Shown piece after piece: positions 43,601 through 52,304 of a stretch of DNA of 64,000 nt. The translations under genes and the position numbers were made by a program. The notes under the pieces were generated by a model, which made no database searches, was not told where the DNA came from, and worked only from the letters and a program-made list of their open reading frames with translations. This stretch comes from Sporothrix humicola (Eukaryota > Ascomycota > Sordariomycetes > Ophiostomatales > Ophiostomataceae): assembly GCA_021396245.1 (NCBI GenBank), contig WNYE01000051.1, forward strand, positions 130,701-194,700, given 5' to 3'. Each line of letters opens with the position of its first letter. The first letter of the stretch is position 1.

Positions 43601-46600
43601 CTCACGCTGACGTCTCAGACGGCGCCCGTCACGACTGCTGCGTCGCCCAACGCTGCCTCTGAAGAGCCTGACACGGAAGCGTCTGCCCCAGCTGCCACGA
43701 GCACCACCACTGCCAACATCACGTCAACGCCCGCGCCTGGCCGCAAGCCCATGTGGAAGAAGCAGTACCGCTTCTCCAAGATCCGTGATCCCAAAGAGTT
43801 TGTCGACATTTTGAAGGACCACAAGGACATGAGCACGGAAGACCTGTTTGCCTGTCTCGCCCACATGAACGATTCGCTGCTGGCCTGGCAAGAAGAGTAC
43901 AAGCTGCTCCGCGGCATCGCCGACGACGAAGAGAACGCTGTCCGCCGTCGCCAGCAGGACGCCACCTTTGAGAACCGCACGCTCATGGCCCTGAAGCGCG
44001 GCAACGTCGACACCGAGATCACCGAGCGCGACTTTGTCGTCAAGGGCATCCGCGCCCCCGAGAGCCTGGCCGACCCGATCAAGCGCCACGCCCGCCAGCA
44101 GGACAAGCTCATGTCGCACATTTACCTGTTCGAGCACGACCCTCGCGACTCCATGATTAGCCGCCAGGACCCCGTCGCCCAGCGCGAGGGACTGCAAAAC
44201 ACGAGACTGCGCAACCGGCCCAAGCAGACCCTTAAGGCGGCCGAGGCCGAGGCCGCCGACGACGGCATGGGTGTCGGACGCCGCACGCGTCGCGGCCGCA
44301 AGGCTGCTCTGGACGACGACAGTGCCGAGGGAAGCCGGGCCGGCACACCTGCACCCGCTCCTCCTCCCCCTGCGCCTGTACCAGCAGCTGGAACGCCTGG
44401 TGCGCCCACCCGTGGTCGCCGTGGCCGGCCGCCTGGCCCTGCAACTCTGGCTGCCCAGGCAGCGGCTGCAGCTGCAGCGGCCGCCGCCGCCGCCGCTGCT
44501 GAGGGCAAGACGGAGGACGACGATCAGATGGACACGGTTCCCGCTGTCGCACAAACGCCTACCAAGCGTGGCCGTCGTGGTCGTGTGCCGCGCAGCCAGC
44601 TCTCCGAGTCGGTCGCTGTTGACGATCTCGATAAAGATGAGGCCACTGCTGCACCCACCACTTCTCCCTACGCCAACCGTCGCGCCTCCGCCGCCAACAT
44701 GCCGCCTCCACAAGAGAAGCCGTCTGCCGCTTCTGCCACAACTGTGTCTCCTCTCGCCACTGGTCCTGGCCGCAAGCGTCGTCGGGGTCGCAAGCCCAAC
44801 AGTCTGTTGCGCCAGGAGGCAGAAGAGGCTGCCGCTGCAGCTGCTGCCGCAGAAGCTGAAGCTGAAGCTCAGGCTGCCGACGAGGATGCCGACGACGGCA
44901 ACGCCACTGAGCCTGAAAACGCAGACGACGGAACGTACGACGACGGTGACGGTAACGAGACGGCCACTGAGACAACAACACCACGCACGACTGGCCGTGG
45001 CGCTACTAAACGCCAGCGACTTGCTGCTGCCGTTGCAGCTGCCGCCAACACTCCCAAGGTGGACGGCCGCCGTCGCCGCACAAGCGAGATTGGTACTAAA
45101 GCCTTTTACTCCAACGGCGGCGACGAAGAGCCTGCTCGCCCAACTTCTTCTGCTTCATCAGCTGGTCACGCCGCAGCCATGAATGCCGACGACTCGAGCT
45201 ATGCGCTCCGGCCCAAGCGCCGCCGCAAGTTCCGCGCTGTGCACAACGGCGTTGACGACGACGATGAAGACAACAAGGATCAGCAGCAGCACAACGAGGA
45301 AGATGGAGCGACGGCCACGACGCCCAACGGCCCACCCGCCAAGAAGCAGAAGCGCCGTCGTAGGACGACTGCCTCTGTCCAGGAAGAGGCTGAGGCTGAG
45401 GAGAGGAGTGCTGGTGTTGGTGCTGGTGCCGGTGCTGGTTTCCTGGCCACCAACCCGGACAACGACATGGCCCACAATAACAACAACTCACACAACCCTC
45501 ACAATGCTCAAAACGCTCACAATGCTCACAATGCCCTCAGCGCCGCGTCAACCCCCGCTCCCGACAGCCAATCCCAGTCGTCCTACCCGCCCATGCACAA
45601 CATGGCCTACGATCCCTATGCCCGGCCGCCTTCTCATCATCAACCCCCTCCTCCTCATCAGGGTCAGCATCCTCACCACCAACAAGGCCCGCCTCCCCCG
45701 GGTCCGTCGCCGTACTACGGCCACAACCCCATGGATCCCCCCTCGTCGGCCTACCACGGCCATTATGGACCGCCGCCGCCGTCTCACTCACAGTCGTCTC
45801 ATCAGCAGCAGCAACAACAGCAGTCACGCTACATGAACCCATATGGCCCGCCCATGCCTGCCTACCAGCAGCAGCAGCAGCAGCAAGGCCCGCCGCCTTC
45901 TCACCAGTCTTCGCACCAGTCTTCGCATCAGTCAATGTACTATGGCGGCCCGCCCCAGCAGGCCTACCACCACCAGCCGCCGCCACCTCCCCACCAGCAG
46001 CAGCAACAGCAGCGCGTCAACAGCTTGGCTCCCGCGCCCTCGCAGCAACAGGGCCCGCCGCCACAAGCGCCTGCGCCGCCGTCTTCTGGTCGCCAGCGCA
46101 CCACCTTCAAGATCAAGAACTACACGCCCGCGCCCGTGGCGCCCTCGGCCGGTGTCCATGCGTTCACGCAGATGATGCCCAACTCCAAGAACAATGGACC
46201 CAACACGCCGCACCGCCACAGTGTCAGCGGTGCCGGCTCGTCGGGCACGCCGTCGTCGGCCAACATGATGGGCAACCATACCCAGTTTGTCCCCCACACG
46301 CCGGGCGGACAGGGTGGTCACGGTGGACACGGTCCTGGAAGTGCAGGCGGTCCTGGCGACCACGGCTACGTGAGCCCTGGCGTTGGAGGCCAAACACCCG
46401 GCACGGCGCACAGCACGCCTGGCGCCGATCCGGGCACGCCGGGCGACGATAAGGACTACCGCCAAATGACAAAGAGCGAGAAGATGAGCCACTCCATGAA
46501 GACCCGCTGGGCCAACGGCTCCATGCAGGCCGCCGTCGCCAAGCGCAAGGCCACCCTCGCCGCCAAAAAGGCCGCCGCGCAGCAGGCTCAACAGGTCGTT

Positions 46601-47002
46601 GCTGCGACCGGTGGCGGTCCTATGGTGGTGGCTGGCCAGAGTCCGGGCACTTCGCCGGGCCCACAAGCCCAGGGTCCGGGACCGATTCGTGGTCCTCAGG
46701 ATCCCGGTCCGCCCGGTCCTCCTCCCGGCACAGGTACGCCTGGTCCTGGTCATCAAGGCCTTCCTGGCCCGCCTGGTCCTCCCTCGCATATGGGCGGCCC
46801 TCCTCCTCATATGGACTACAATGCCGGTCCTTATCACCACCATCACGACATGGGCCATCCTCAACAGCTTCCTCCTGGTCCCTATGACAGCCATCCTCAA
46901 CAGGCTCCACCTCCCCATATGCACGGTCATCCTAATGGAGGTCCTCCCCCCAACAATGGTGTCGGCGTCGGCCCCTATCCGGGCAGCCGCCAAGACTCCT
47001 AG
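40625..47002 (+). CDS. Giant disordered nuclear-type protein with AT-hook-like motifs
   Basis: A single exon encodes 2125 residues, starting in a good context (CACCATGG). Most of it is low-complexity: Ser/His runs near the start, Ala/Glu/Pro in the middle, Gln/Pro/His in 1690-1830 and a collagen-like Gly-Pro region near 2030-2060. AT-hook-like cores (GRGRP, GRPRR, GRRGRPP, RRGRKP) occur near residues 160, 420, 567, 1262, 1316 and 1381, flanked by basic patches. Two parts look folded and conserved. One is about 1039-1160, beginning KKQYRFSKIRDPKEFVDIL and rich in charged helices. The other is a short basic helix near 1945-1990 (YRQMTKSEKMSHSMKTRWANGSM). I cannot name the family. AT-rich DNA binding in chromatin is likely from the hooks, but partners and role are unknown. 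Confidence 0.8.
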   Translation: MDRVRGGSRSRGSVGGSAPPSHASQQTQQAAPSHSVNANANSTSQSSSPHSHSHSHSHNHSLTQSTPSQPSPRRSLSRSQSSASPATAANGLHLPPGSSSSGENTAVPGQAQSQTQPASSTPKRSSSTSGSTSIASPSHASSSHSHTHPFHPPPPPSSSRGRPRNSLRHASPQSSPSTEPGVTQTPSHPSSHPSSHPSHALSLHTPSAGIYSSQPLTASPPASPTMAGSASTATATSGQTQTPKNAPPITRRRSSRATDTDPPMTPAQSYAAAYAAAVAAEEAVKGKGGHSLRKRSRVDSHAEETPAKTTSSNGDEKEPAEDAATTETGDIAAPATRGRKRKTVHIGFRNSGNNASNTADEEVASPPSPAMATKKIRLVHHGQPVETSSNSNGTAEASTANGTLEPAAASTETPAPTPRGRGRPPLRRPAIPAATPASAAPADSSNGAAAAPASPMVLESPSGTAIVVHDTIKVGGSPTSSDTEADNGSNNSGSNGNNSNASSAGATPLQRTASSNSSNLSLQQGSLAKALHQLPASSTTTTTTTTAPKAGKGPTSAPSSTANGHTPGKVGRPRRTSTAAAAASLAAASTPTKGKAVSADTSPASKSSKNTSPQKRGHHHSHSHSQSQQYNNRLMVIIPRDLSRSSPAVFMLTSLEDETRFVAYMEARAHDAKAGASVLPSYDSFDSVATLKGGEQPVVGKQADKDVVPKTEIEEPINFDGATDVEAQIANEAAESGKVPATEKEDVHMEDSHALDMSAAENTHTPANKAHSTASDDMMDDAPSPVAFRTMTRRTSTRIASAAAQKELAILEAHEASLKEQKAAKAAAKVNKAASSSKDVTSAPNFASRNARRTSGPRPWENLTPFENENIFYPEQFYDNVTMATTTSLGGAPATASATPNPEAADKTDQDQADSVQKDDSTPTPADLEAKLQEKIAADTRLEEAAAAAAAAGTSFASTVATPDIVVDSATGSNSATPAPQTPIDLPAASAALTLTSQTAPVTTAASPNAASEEPDTEASAPAATSTTTANITSTPAPGRKPMWKKQYRFSKIRDPKEFVDILKDHKDMSTEDLFACLAHMNDSLLAWQEEYKLLRGIADDEENAVRRRQQDATFENRTLMALKRGNVDTEITERDFVVKGIRAPESLADPIKRHARQQDKLMSHIYLFEHDPRDSMISRQDPVAQREGLQNTRLRNRPKQTLKAAEAEAADDGMGVGRRTRRGRKAALDDDSAEGSRAGTPAPAPPPPAPVPAAGTPGAPTRGRRGRPPGPATLAAQAAAAAAAAAAAAAAEGKTEDDDQMDTVPAVAQTPTKRGRRGRVPRSQLSESVAVDDLDKDEATAAPTTSPYANRRASAANMPPPQEKPSAASATTVSPLATGPGRKRRRGRKPNSLLRQEAEEAAAAAAAAEAEAEAQAADEDADDGNATEPENADDGTYDDGDGNETATETTTPRTTGRGATKRQRLAAAVAAAANTPKVDGRRRRTSEIGTKAFYSNGGDEEPARPTSSASSAGHAAAMNADDSSYALRPKRRRKFRAVHNGVDDDDEDNKDQQQHNEEDGATATTPNGPPAKKQKRRRRTTASVQEEAEAEERSAGVGAGAGAGFLATNPDNDMAHNNNNSHNPHNAQNAHNAHNALSAASTPAPDSQSQSSYPPMHNMAYDPYARPPSHHQPPPPHQGQHPHHQQGPPPPGPSPYYGHNPMDPPSSAYHGHYGPPPPSHSQSSHQQQQQQQSRYMNPYGPPMPAYQQQQQQQGPPPSHQSSHQSSHQSMYYGGPPQQAYHHQPPPPPHQQQQQQRVNSLAPAPSQQQGPPPQAPAPPSSGRQRTTFKIKNYTPAPVAPSAGVHAFTQMMPNSKNNGPNTPHRHSVSGAGSSGTPSSANMMGNHTQFVPHTPGGQGGHGGHGPGSAGGPGDHGYVSPGVGGQTPGTAHSTPGADPGTPGDDKDYRQMTKSEKMSHSMKTRWANGSMQAAVAKRKATLAAKKAAAQQAQQVVAATGGGPMVVAGQSPGTSPGPQAQGPGPIRGPQDPGPPGPPPGTGTPGPGHQGLPGPPGPPSHMGGPPPHMDYNAGPYHHHHDMGHPQQLPPGPYDSHPQQAPPPHMHGHPNGGPPPNNGVGVGPYPGSRQDS

Positions 47003-47871
47003 GAAGATCCCTTGCCGTGTTTTCGTCCGGTTGTGCGCTCCGGTCACGGCTGGCAGCAGCAGCCAGGAATCAACAAGATTGATCCGCGAATTCTTTAGAA
47101 CAGAGACTGGAGGGAGTTCATTGCGTCGGAGCTCTAGAAAAGTTGTGGCCAGAGATGATGTTCTTGGGTGACATGAGGTGTCTACTGAGGTTGTCTACCG
47201 AAATTGCTGGTGTTTCTCGTTTTTGTTTTCTTCTTCTTTCCTGTTTTGTCTTTTATTTCCTCGCGTTCCCGTTTCTTCGTCCCGTTCTCGCATCCCATAT
47301 TTCCCCATTTGTTTTCTTTCCGTGCTCTGGGGCGTTGGATGCATATAAAAAAAGGAGGTGCATTGCCTGGTACCAGCCCTGTTTTCTTTTCTTTTCTTTT
47401 TCTTCTTTCTGCTTTCTCGTTACTTTTCTGTTTCACTGCCTTCTGTCTTTGCGTCCCTAGACGCTTCTAAACTGTCTAATTCTTTCGCGTTGCTTTCTCA
47501 GTTAAATTTATCTTATTCGGGTCGTCTTCTTTCTGTTCATAGAGGACTACACCATACAATAAACACAATTTATATAACCTGTCCTCTGGCCTCCGTACTG
47601 CTTTCCGTAATCATAATCACATGCTGCATCTGATTGATAATTTTCTTCTTTTTTTCTGGGACAAGGTATTCTTCGACAGAAAATGAGACGTGTAAAAAAA
47701 GAACAGCCGAGTTTCAAATGGAAATATAAAAGTAAAATAAAAAACTCCGTCTGTCCACGGAAGTTTGTGGACGTAAGACAAGTCCACGCAGTCCCTCCGA
47801 TTTCCTTTTTTGCTCCTCCTTCTTCCCAAATATCCTTTCCGTCCGTTTTTGTTTATGCGAATAGAAACCCC
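47003..47871. other. Convergent intergenic region
   Basis: 3' space between the giant protein gene (+) and uL14 (-). 47210-47480 is strongly T/C-rich. No gene is recognised. Confidence 0.6.
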
Positions 47872-49038
47872 TTACATCACGACACCCGAGTTGCTGGCAA
47901 TACGCTGCATGCTGTTAGTGGACGTTCAATCGTGGACGAGCAGTTATGTGGATATCTTGGGGCTGTACGTACCGGCCACAGCTCAGCGGCCTCCTTGCCG
48001 ACGGGGCCCGTAATGGCAGAGCCCTTCATCTCGCCCTTGGGGTTGACAATGACGCCGGCGTTGTCCTCAAAGTACAAAAAGACACCGTCGGTGCGCTTCC
48101 ACGGCTTGGACTGGCGGACAATGACGGCCGGGTGGACCTTCTTCCGCAGCTCGGGCTTGCCCTTCTTGACAGTGGCCATGACCATGTCGCCAACACCGCC
48201 GGCCGGTAGCCGGTTCAGGCGGGCACCAATACCCTTGACGGAGATGATGTACAGGTTGCGGGCGCCGGAGTTGTCGCAGCAGTTCATGATGGCACCGACG
48301 GGGAGACCGAGGGTCATCTTGAGCTTGCCACCGGGGGCACCACGACTGGGGATGTTAGTGGGGGTTGACAGTTTGAGGGGGAGCGAGAGATGACGAAAAA
48401 CGAAGACGAAAACGAAAGAAGAGCAATTTCTCAGATTGCGCCAATTGCCAGATGCCAGATGCCAGATGCCAGCCGTCCACGGTTTCAGATGTATCATCCA
48501 GTCGATAACAGTGTCGAGGTAGTATGCCGGTCATGGTGTCAATCCGTTGATCGTCGGTTGTGAGGATGGTGCCTCCTTGTCGTGGTCGTGATGTCGTCCG
48601 AAGATGCGCGGGGTCCGAATATCGGAAGTACAGAACCTGTCGACCGGACGGAACTCCCCAGCCGTCAATCCAACTGCTTCCGCATCTTCCAACGTCGTCG
48701 AGTATGGAAATCAGTCTCAATCGGTGGTTGACAAATTCGACATGCCGCATGTTCCGTCCCGATGCAAATTGACCCAGGATCAAAATTTCGACATGGTCTT
48801 TGCTGGTTGTTGACGGCCGCACAGTGTCGCTATTCAATTTGATGATTGTCCGGACCTTCGGCATCTCGTCTGTCGTCGTGGTTGTCGTCTATTGTCGTCC
48901 ATTCCTCCATCCATCCTGGCATCCATCTGGCAATCTTTGCAATAGAGTCGCTTCTCGTCTTCGTTCTCGTTCGTCGATTCTCGTCTCTCGTTTCTTTTCG
49001 ACAACAGATTCGTCAATAACTTACGAAAGCTTGGCCAT
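47872..49038 (-). CDS. RPL23: Ribosomal protein uL14 (RPL23)
   Basis: Three minus-strand exons, 49038-49025 (14 nt), 48345-47973 and 47904-47872, give 139 residues. Intron 1 is 679 nt (GTAAGT donor; ACTAAC branch and CCCCAG acceptor). Intron 2 is 68 nt (GTACGT donor, CACTAAC branch, GCAG acceptor). The joined start reads MAKLSRGAPGGKLK. The body has LGLPVGAIMNCCDNSGARN, GDMVMATVKKGKPELRKKV and FLYFEDNAGVIVNPKGEMKG. The end is PRIASNSGVVM, as in fungal uL14. The protein sits near the GTPase-associated side of the large subunit, at the interface with the small subunit. Length matches other filamentous fungi. The tiny first exon and the large first intron put almost all coding sequence after an early splice, a layout frequent among fungal ribosomal genes. 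The promoter carries sites described separately. Confidence 0.95.
48448..48473. repeat. Heptamer tandem repeat in uL14 intron 1
   Basis: GCCAGAT occurs three times in succession plus a partial fourth copy, inside the 679-nt first intron of uL14. It is a small microsatellite with no known function. Confidence 0.85.
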
Positions 49039-49339
49039 TGCGACGGTTTGGTGTGTGTGTGGAAAGGAAAGGGTGTGTTGTTGGAGGGGGTTGTCGTCGT
49101 TTGGTGAGTGAAAGCAAAAGCGAAAATCGAGGGGAGATCGTGATTGATTTCTTCGACCAGGCAAAAAGCGAAAAGCCTACTGAAAAAAAAATTGGTGCAA
49201 GCCCTGTCCTCCTCGCTGTGACTGGCTCCAACGCCGCTACAGTGCTCAAGTGGGACCTGAATTTTTGCACCAAAAGTGAACTTTTTCGGCCCCGCCACAA
49301 AACATTTTTCCGCACCAAAGCGGTGGACCATCTGAGCAA

Positions 49340-49463
49340 AACCCTACTCTGAAAGAGAGTCACGTGGAGAGGTCGAGACGAGCAGACTAAGATAAGGATC
49401 GTATCAGCACGTGATCAAAGCTGTAAAGGAACAGGTGGGTCGCCCTTGATCCCGCTAGCCAAT
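49340..49463 (-). promoter_or_regulatory. uL14 promoter elements: Tbf1-like and Cbf1-like sites, CCAAT
   Basis: About 300-425 bp before the uL14 ATG lie AACCCTA (49340-49346), TCACGTG (49360-49366), a second CACGTGA (49408-49414) and CCAAT (49459-49463). In Candida and many non-Saccharomyces fungi, ribosomal protein promoters combine Tbf1 sites (AACCCTAA type) with Cbf1 sites (TCACGTG). The close pairing here fits that arrangement. Binding is inferred, not shown. Confidence 0.6.
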
Positions 49464-50627
49464 CACCTTACATGCTCACTAGATCAAGAAGGTACATTAC
49501 CTTGGTGGTATAATGCACAGAAGTAGAAGTACCTTGAGCCTCCTCTCTGTAAATCAAACTATCAACACATACATCATGTCAAGATCTGTATTTCAGTTAC
49601 TTTTAACTCACAATTGGGCTGTGCAAGGTGGTTGATTTACTATTATTTATTCTCATTTTCAGGAATATTCAAGTTCATGGAATAAATTTGTATGGATTTA
49701 TTTTGAGATCTAGCTCAAATTTTCATCGATTTGAATAAAAGAAATTCATAGCGAAAATAAGTGCAATTGAAAACATCACCAACTTTTAAAAACAAAAAAA
49801 AAGCAAGCCATTATTATTTCATTCAAAGACTACACAGTACCATGCCGCTATCCTTCTTTCTTTCTCCTCTTGATGATCGCCGCGGTGCTGTCTGTCCCTG
49901 GTTCTCCGACCGCAACGTCACGACAAAATTCCACCAATGGGTAGATTTCCTTCACCTTCCCCTCATTACAACGTGCAGCCTTGTGAAGACGACGGCACCT
50001 TTCTCATTCACAGCAAAGCCACCCCTGTTTCTGCATTTCATTTCAATTGATAAGTTCACTAGGAGAGCAAAAGGATGTCTTGTCAAAAATCCATCATTCA
50101 CAGCAGGCCGCTTAAGAGTCAAATTTCCCCAGTTCCCCATGGGGATGCAGCGAGAACCAGGTCTGTGGTCGCTTAGACCATGGGGAAGCATCGTCTGGCC
50201 TGCCATCTGAAAGACATGCAGGGATGTTTTGCGAGAAAGACGACAAGTCGGGCCATGCATCCGAAGTATGCTCTCCTTTTCTCTCTTCTTTTTCACGACT
50301 AGCCACACACGACATCCTTTGACCGTCATCCCAGTCTGTTCGGGCAAGGATTGACATCTTCGTCCGAACTGGCCGTCTTTACTTCACTCAATTCTTTCCT
50401 TGTGAAGATGGCCCTTTGTAGGGTTGCATTACAGAGTAGCTTGACGTATTCTTGTTCTTTTTCCATTGCGTTTTTCTGCTTTCCTCTGAAGCGGGGAAGC
50501 TTTCAGAGGAGCTCACGGAAAAACAAACAGGCTTTCAAGTGTAGGCTCGGTGGTTGTGTTCACGAGCAATGGGAATGCTGGAGAGAAAGTCCGTGAGATG
50601 TAGTCGCTGTAGATCGCCACGTTTTCA

Positions 50628-50633
50628 TATAAG
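50628..50633 (+). promoter_or_regulatory. TATA-like box of the GH28 gene
   Basis: TATAAG lies about 140 bp before the ATG at 50771, a usual fungal distance. No other candidate is closer. Confidence 0.45.
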
Positions 50634-50770
50634 ACGGGATTGCCCGCCAAGATGAGGTTGTCAACAGAAGCCTTAGCACACGCGATTCACCCGTGTCTAA
50701 TTTAATCTATTAGCCGCGTCGCCAGTTGAGAGAACGAGTTCACTCAAAGACAACGACAACTACAGCCAAC

Positions 50771-52160
50771 ATGAAGTTCTTCACAATCCTCTCCGCTTTG
50801 GCATCCGTTGCCTTGGCCGTTCCCGGAAAGAGCCCGTGCAAACCGGCCGGCCATGTCTCCACGCGGCCCAACATCTCGGCGCACCCCAAGCAGCCGCGCC
50901 TGCCGATCCCGATCCCGCCGCCACGCCACAAGGTGTGCTACGTCGAGACGCACGGCGACGGCGTGTCGGACGACTCGCATTACATTCTGTCGGCGTTCCA
51001 CGAGTGCAACAATGGCGGCCATGTCGTTTTCCGGGAGGACGCGACCTACCTCATTGGCACCGCCATGGACTGGACCTTCTTGAAGGACATTGATATTGGT
51101 AAGTCCCGCGCAGGAGACAATTGTGTGGATTCAGTGGGCTGACCGTCTAGACATCCAAGGAACGATTCTGTTCACCGACGACACGGACTACTGGCAGGCC
51201 AACTCGTTCCGGTTCATCTTCCAGAACGTCACGTCCTTCTTCAAGCTCGGCGGCGAGAACGTCTTCATCTACGGCGGCGGCACGCTCAACGGCAACGGTC
51301 AGACCTGGTTCGACCTGTACGCGCAGAACATTTATGCGCTGCGGCCGGTGCTCATTGGCGTCGACGGTCTCAAGAACAGCGTCATTGCCGACTTGAACCT
51401 GAGAATGAGCCCCATGTACTACCACTTTGTCGCCAATGCCAGCAACGTTGTCTTTAGCGACATTTCCATCTCGGGCGCCTCCTCGAGCTCGAACCCGGCC
51501 AAGAACACCGACGGCTGGGACACGTACCGCAGCAGCGACGTCACAATCATGAACTCAGTCATCAACAACGGCGACGACTGCGTCTCGTTCAAGCCCAACA
51601 GCACCAACATGCTCGTCGAGTCCCTGCAGTGCACCGGCAGCCACGGAATTAGTGTGGGCAGCCTCGGCCAGTACGTCGGCGAGTATGACATTGTCGAGCA
51701 CGTCTGGGTCGGCAACATTAGCATGCACGACGCCACCGACGGTGGCCGCATCAAGGTCTGGCCCAACACGCCCTCGGCTTTGTCGGGCGATCTCCAGGGC
51801 GGCGGCGGCGACGGCCGCGTCGACAACGTCACGTACGACGGCATGCTCATCGACAATGTCGACTACGCCATCGAGATCACCCAGTGCTACGGCCAGAGCA
51901 ACCTGACGCTGTGCACCATGTACCCGAGCCCGCTGACCATTACCAACATTGTCTTTACCAACTTCCAGGGCACCACCAGCACCAAGTACGCCCCCGAGAT
52001 TGGCGCGTTTGCGTGCTCGTCCACCGAGGTCTGCAGCGGCATCTCTGCCACCAACATTGACGTCGTCAGCCCTAGCGGCGGCGACCAGGCCTACTGCCTC
52101 AACCAGAACGAGGCTGCTCTCGACGTGACCTGCACCGATGTCTGGAAGGGCTTCAACTAG
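50771..52160 (+). CDS. Secreted GH28 exopolygalacturonase
   Basis: Exons 50771-51098 and 51151-52160 flank a 52-nt intron (GTAAGT donor, TAG acceptor), giving 445 residues. Residues 1-17 are a signal peptide (MKFFTILSALASVALAV). The start at 50771 is preferred over an in-frame ATG 15 codons upstream because it opens directly with this signal. All GH28 active-site motifs are present: NTD at 228-230, GDD with Asp251/Asp252, the SHG histidine at about 274 and RIK at 309-311. The right-handed beta-helix body has many N-x-S/T sites. The long N-terminal region and the NTDGWDTYRSSDV context resemble exo-acting enzymes that release galacturonic acid from pectin chain ends. It stands tail-to-tail with the XLF gene, 144 bp apart. 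Confidence 0.93.
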
Positions 52161-52304
52161 GGGGCGGTGGCTTTGAAAATCGTGCAAAGGGCGTGCTCAT
52201 AAATCGTTTATATTCGTATCCGTACCATTTCTGTACATTTCTGTACACTGTACTTTGTACATAATCATACTTTCATTTTTTAATCGTAAATGTTGTCCCC
52301 CTCC

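Larger units (their letters stand above)
49039..50770. other. Divergent intergenic region between uL14 and the GH28 gene
   Basis: The left part is the uL14 promoter. 49560-49800 is an AT-rich patch. The right part is the promoter of the polygalacturonase gene. The open frames here have no recognisable domain. Confidence 0.55.

Noticed and set aside
45932..47047. 371-codon minus-strand frame
   Set aside because: Antisense to the low-complexity C-terminus of the giant AT-hook protein. Arg/His/Thr repeats mirror the repeats of the other strand.
48346..49024. Possible box C/D snoRNA inside uL14 intron 1
   Set aside because: CTGA words are present on the sense strand but no proper RTGATGA C box with a terminal stem was found.
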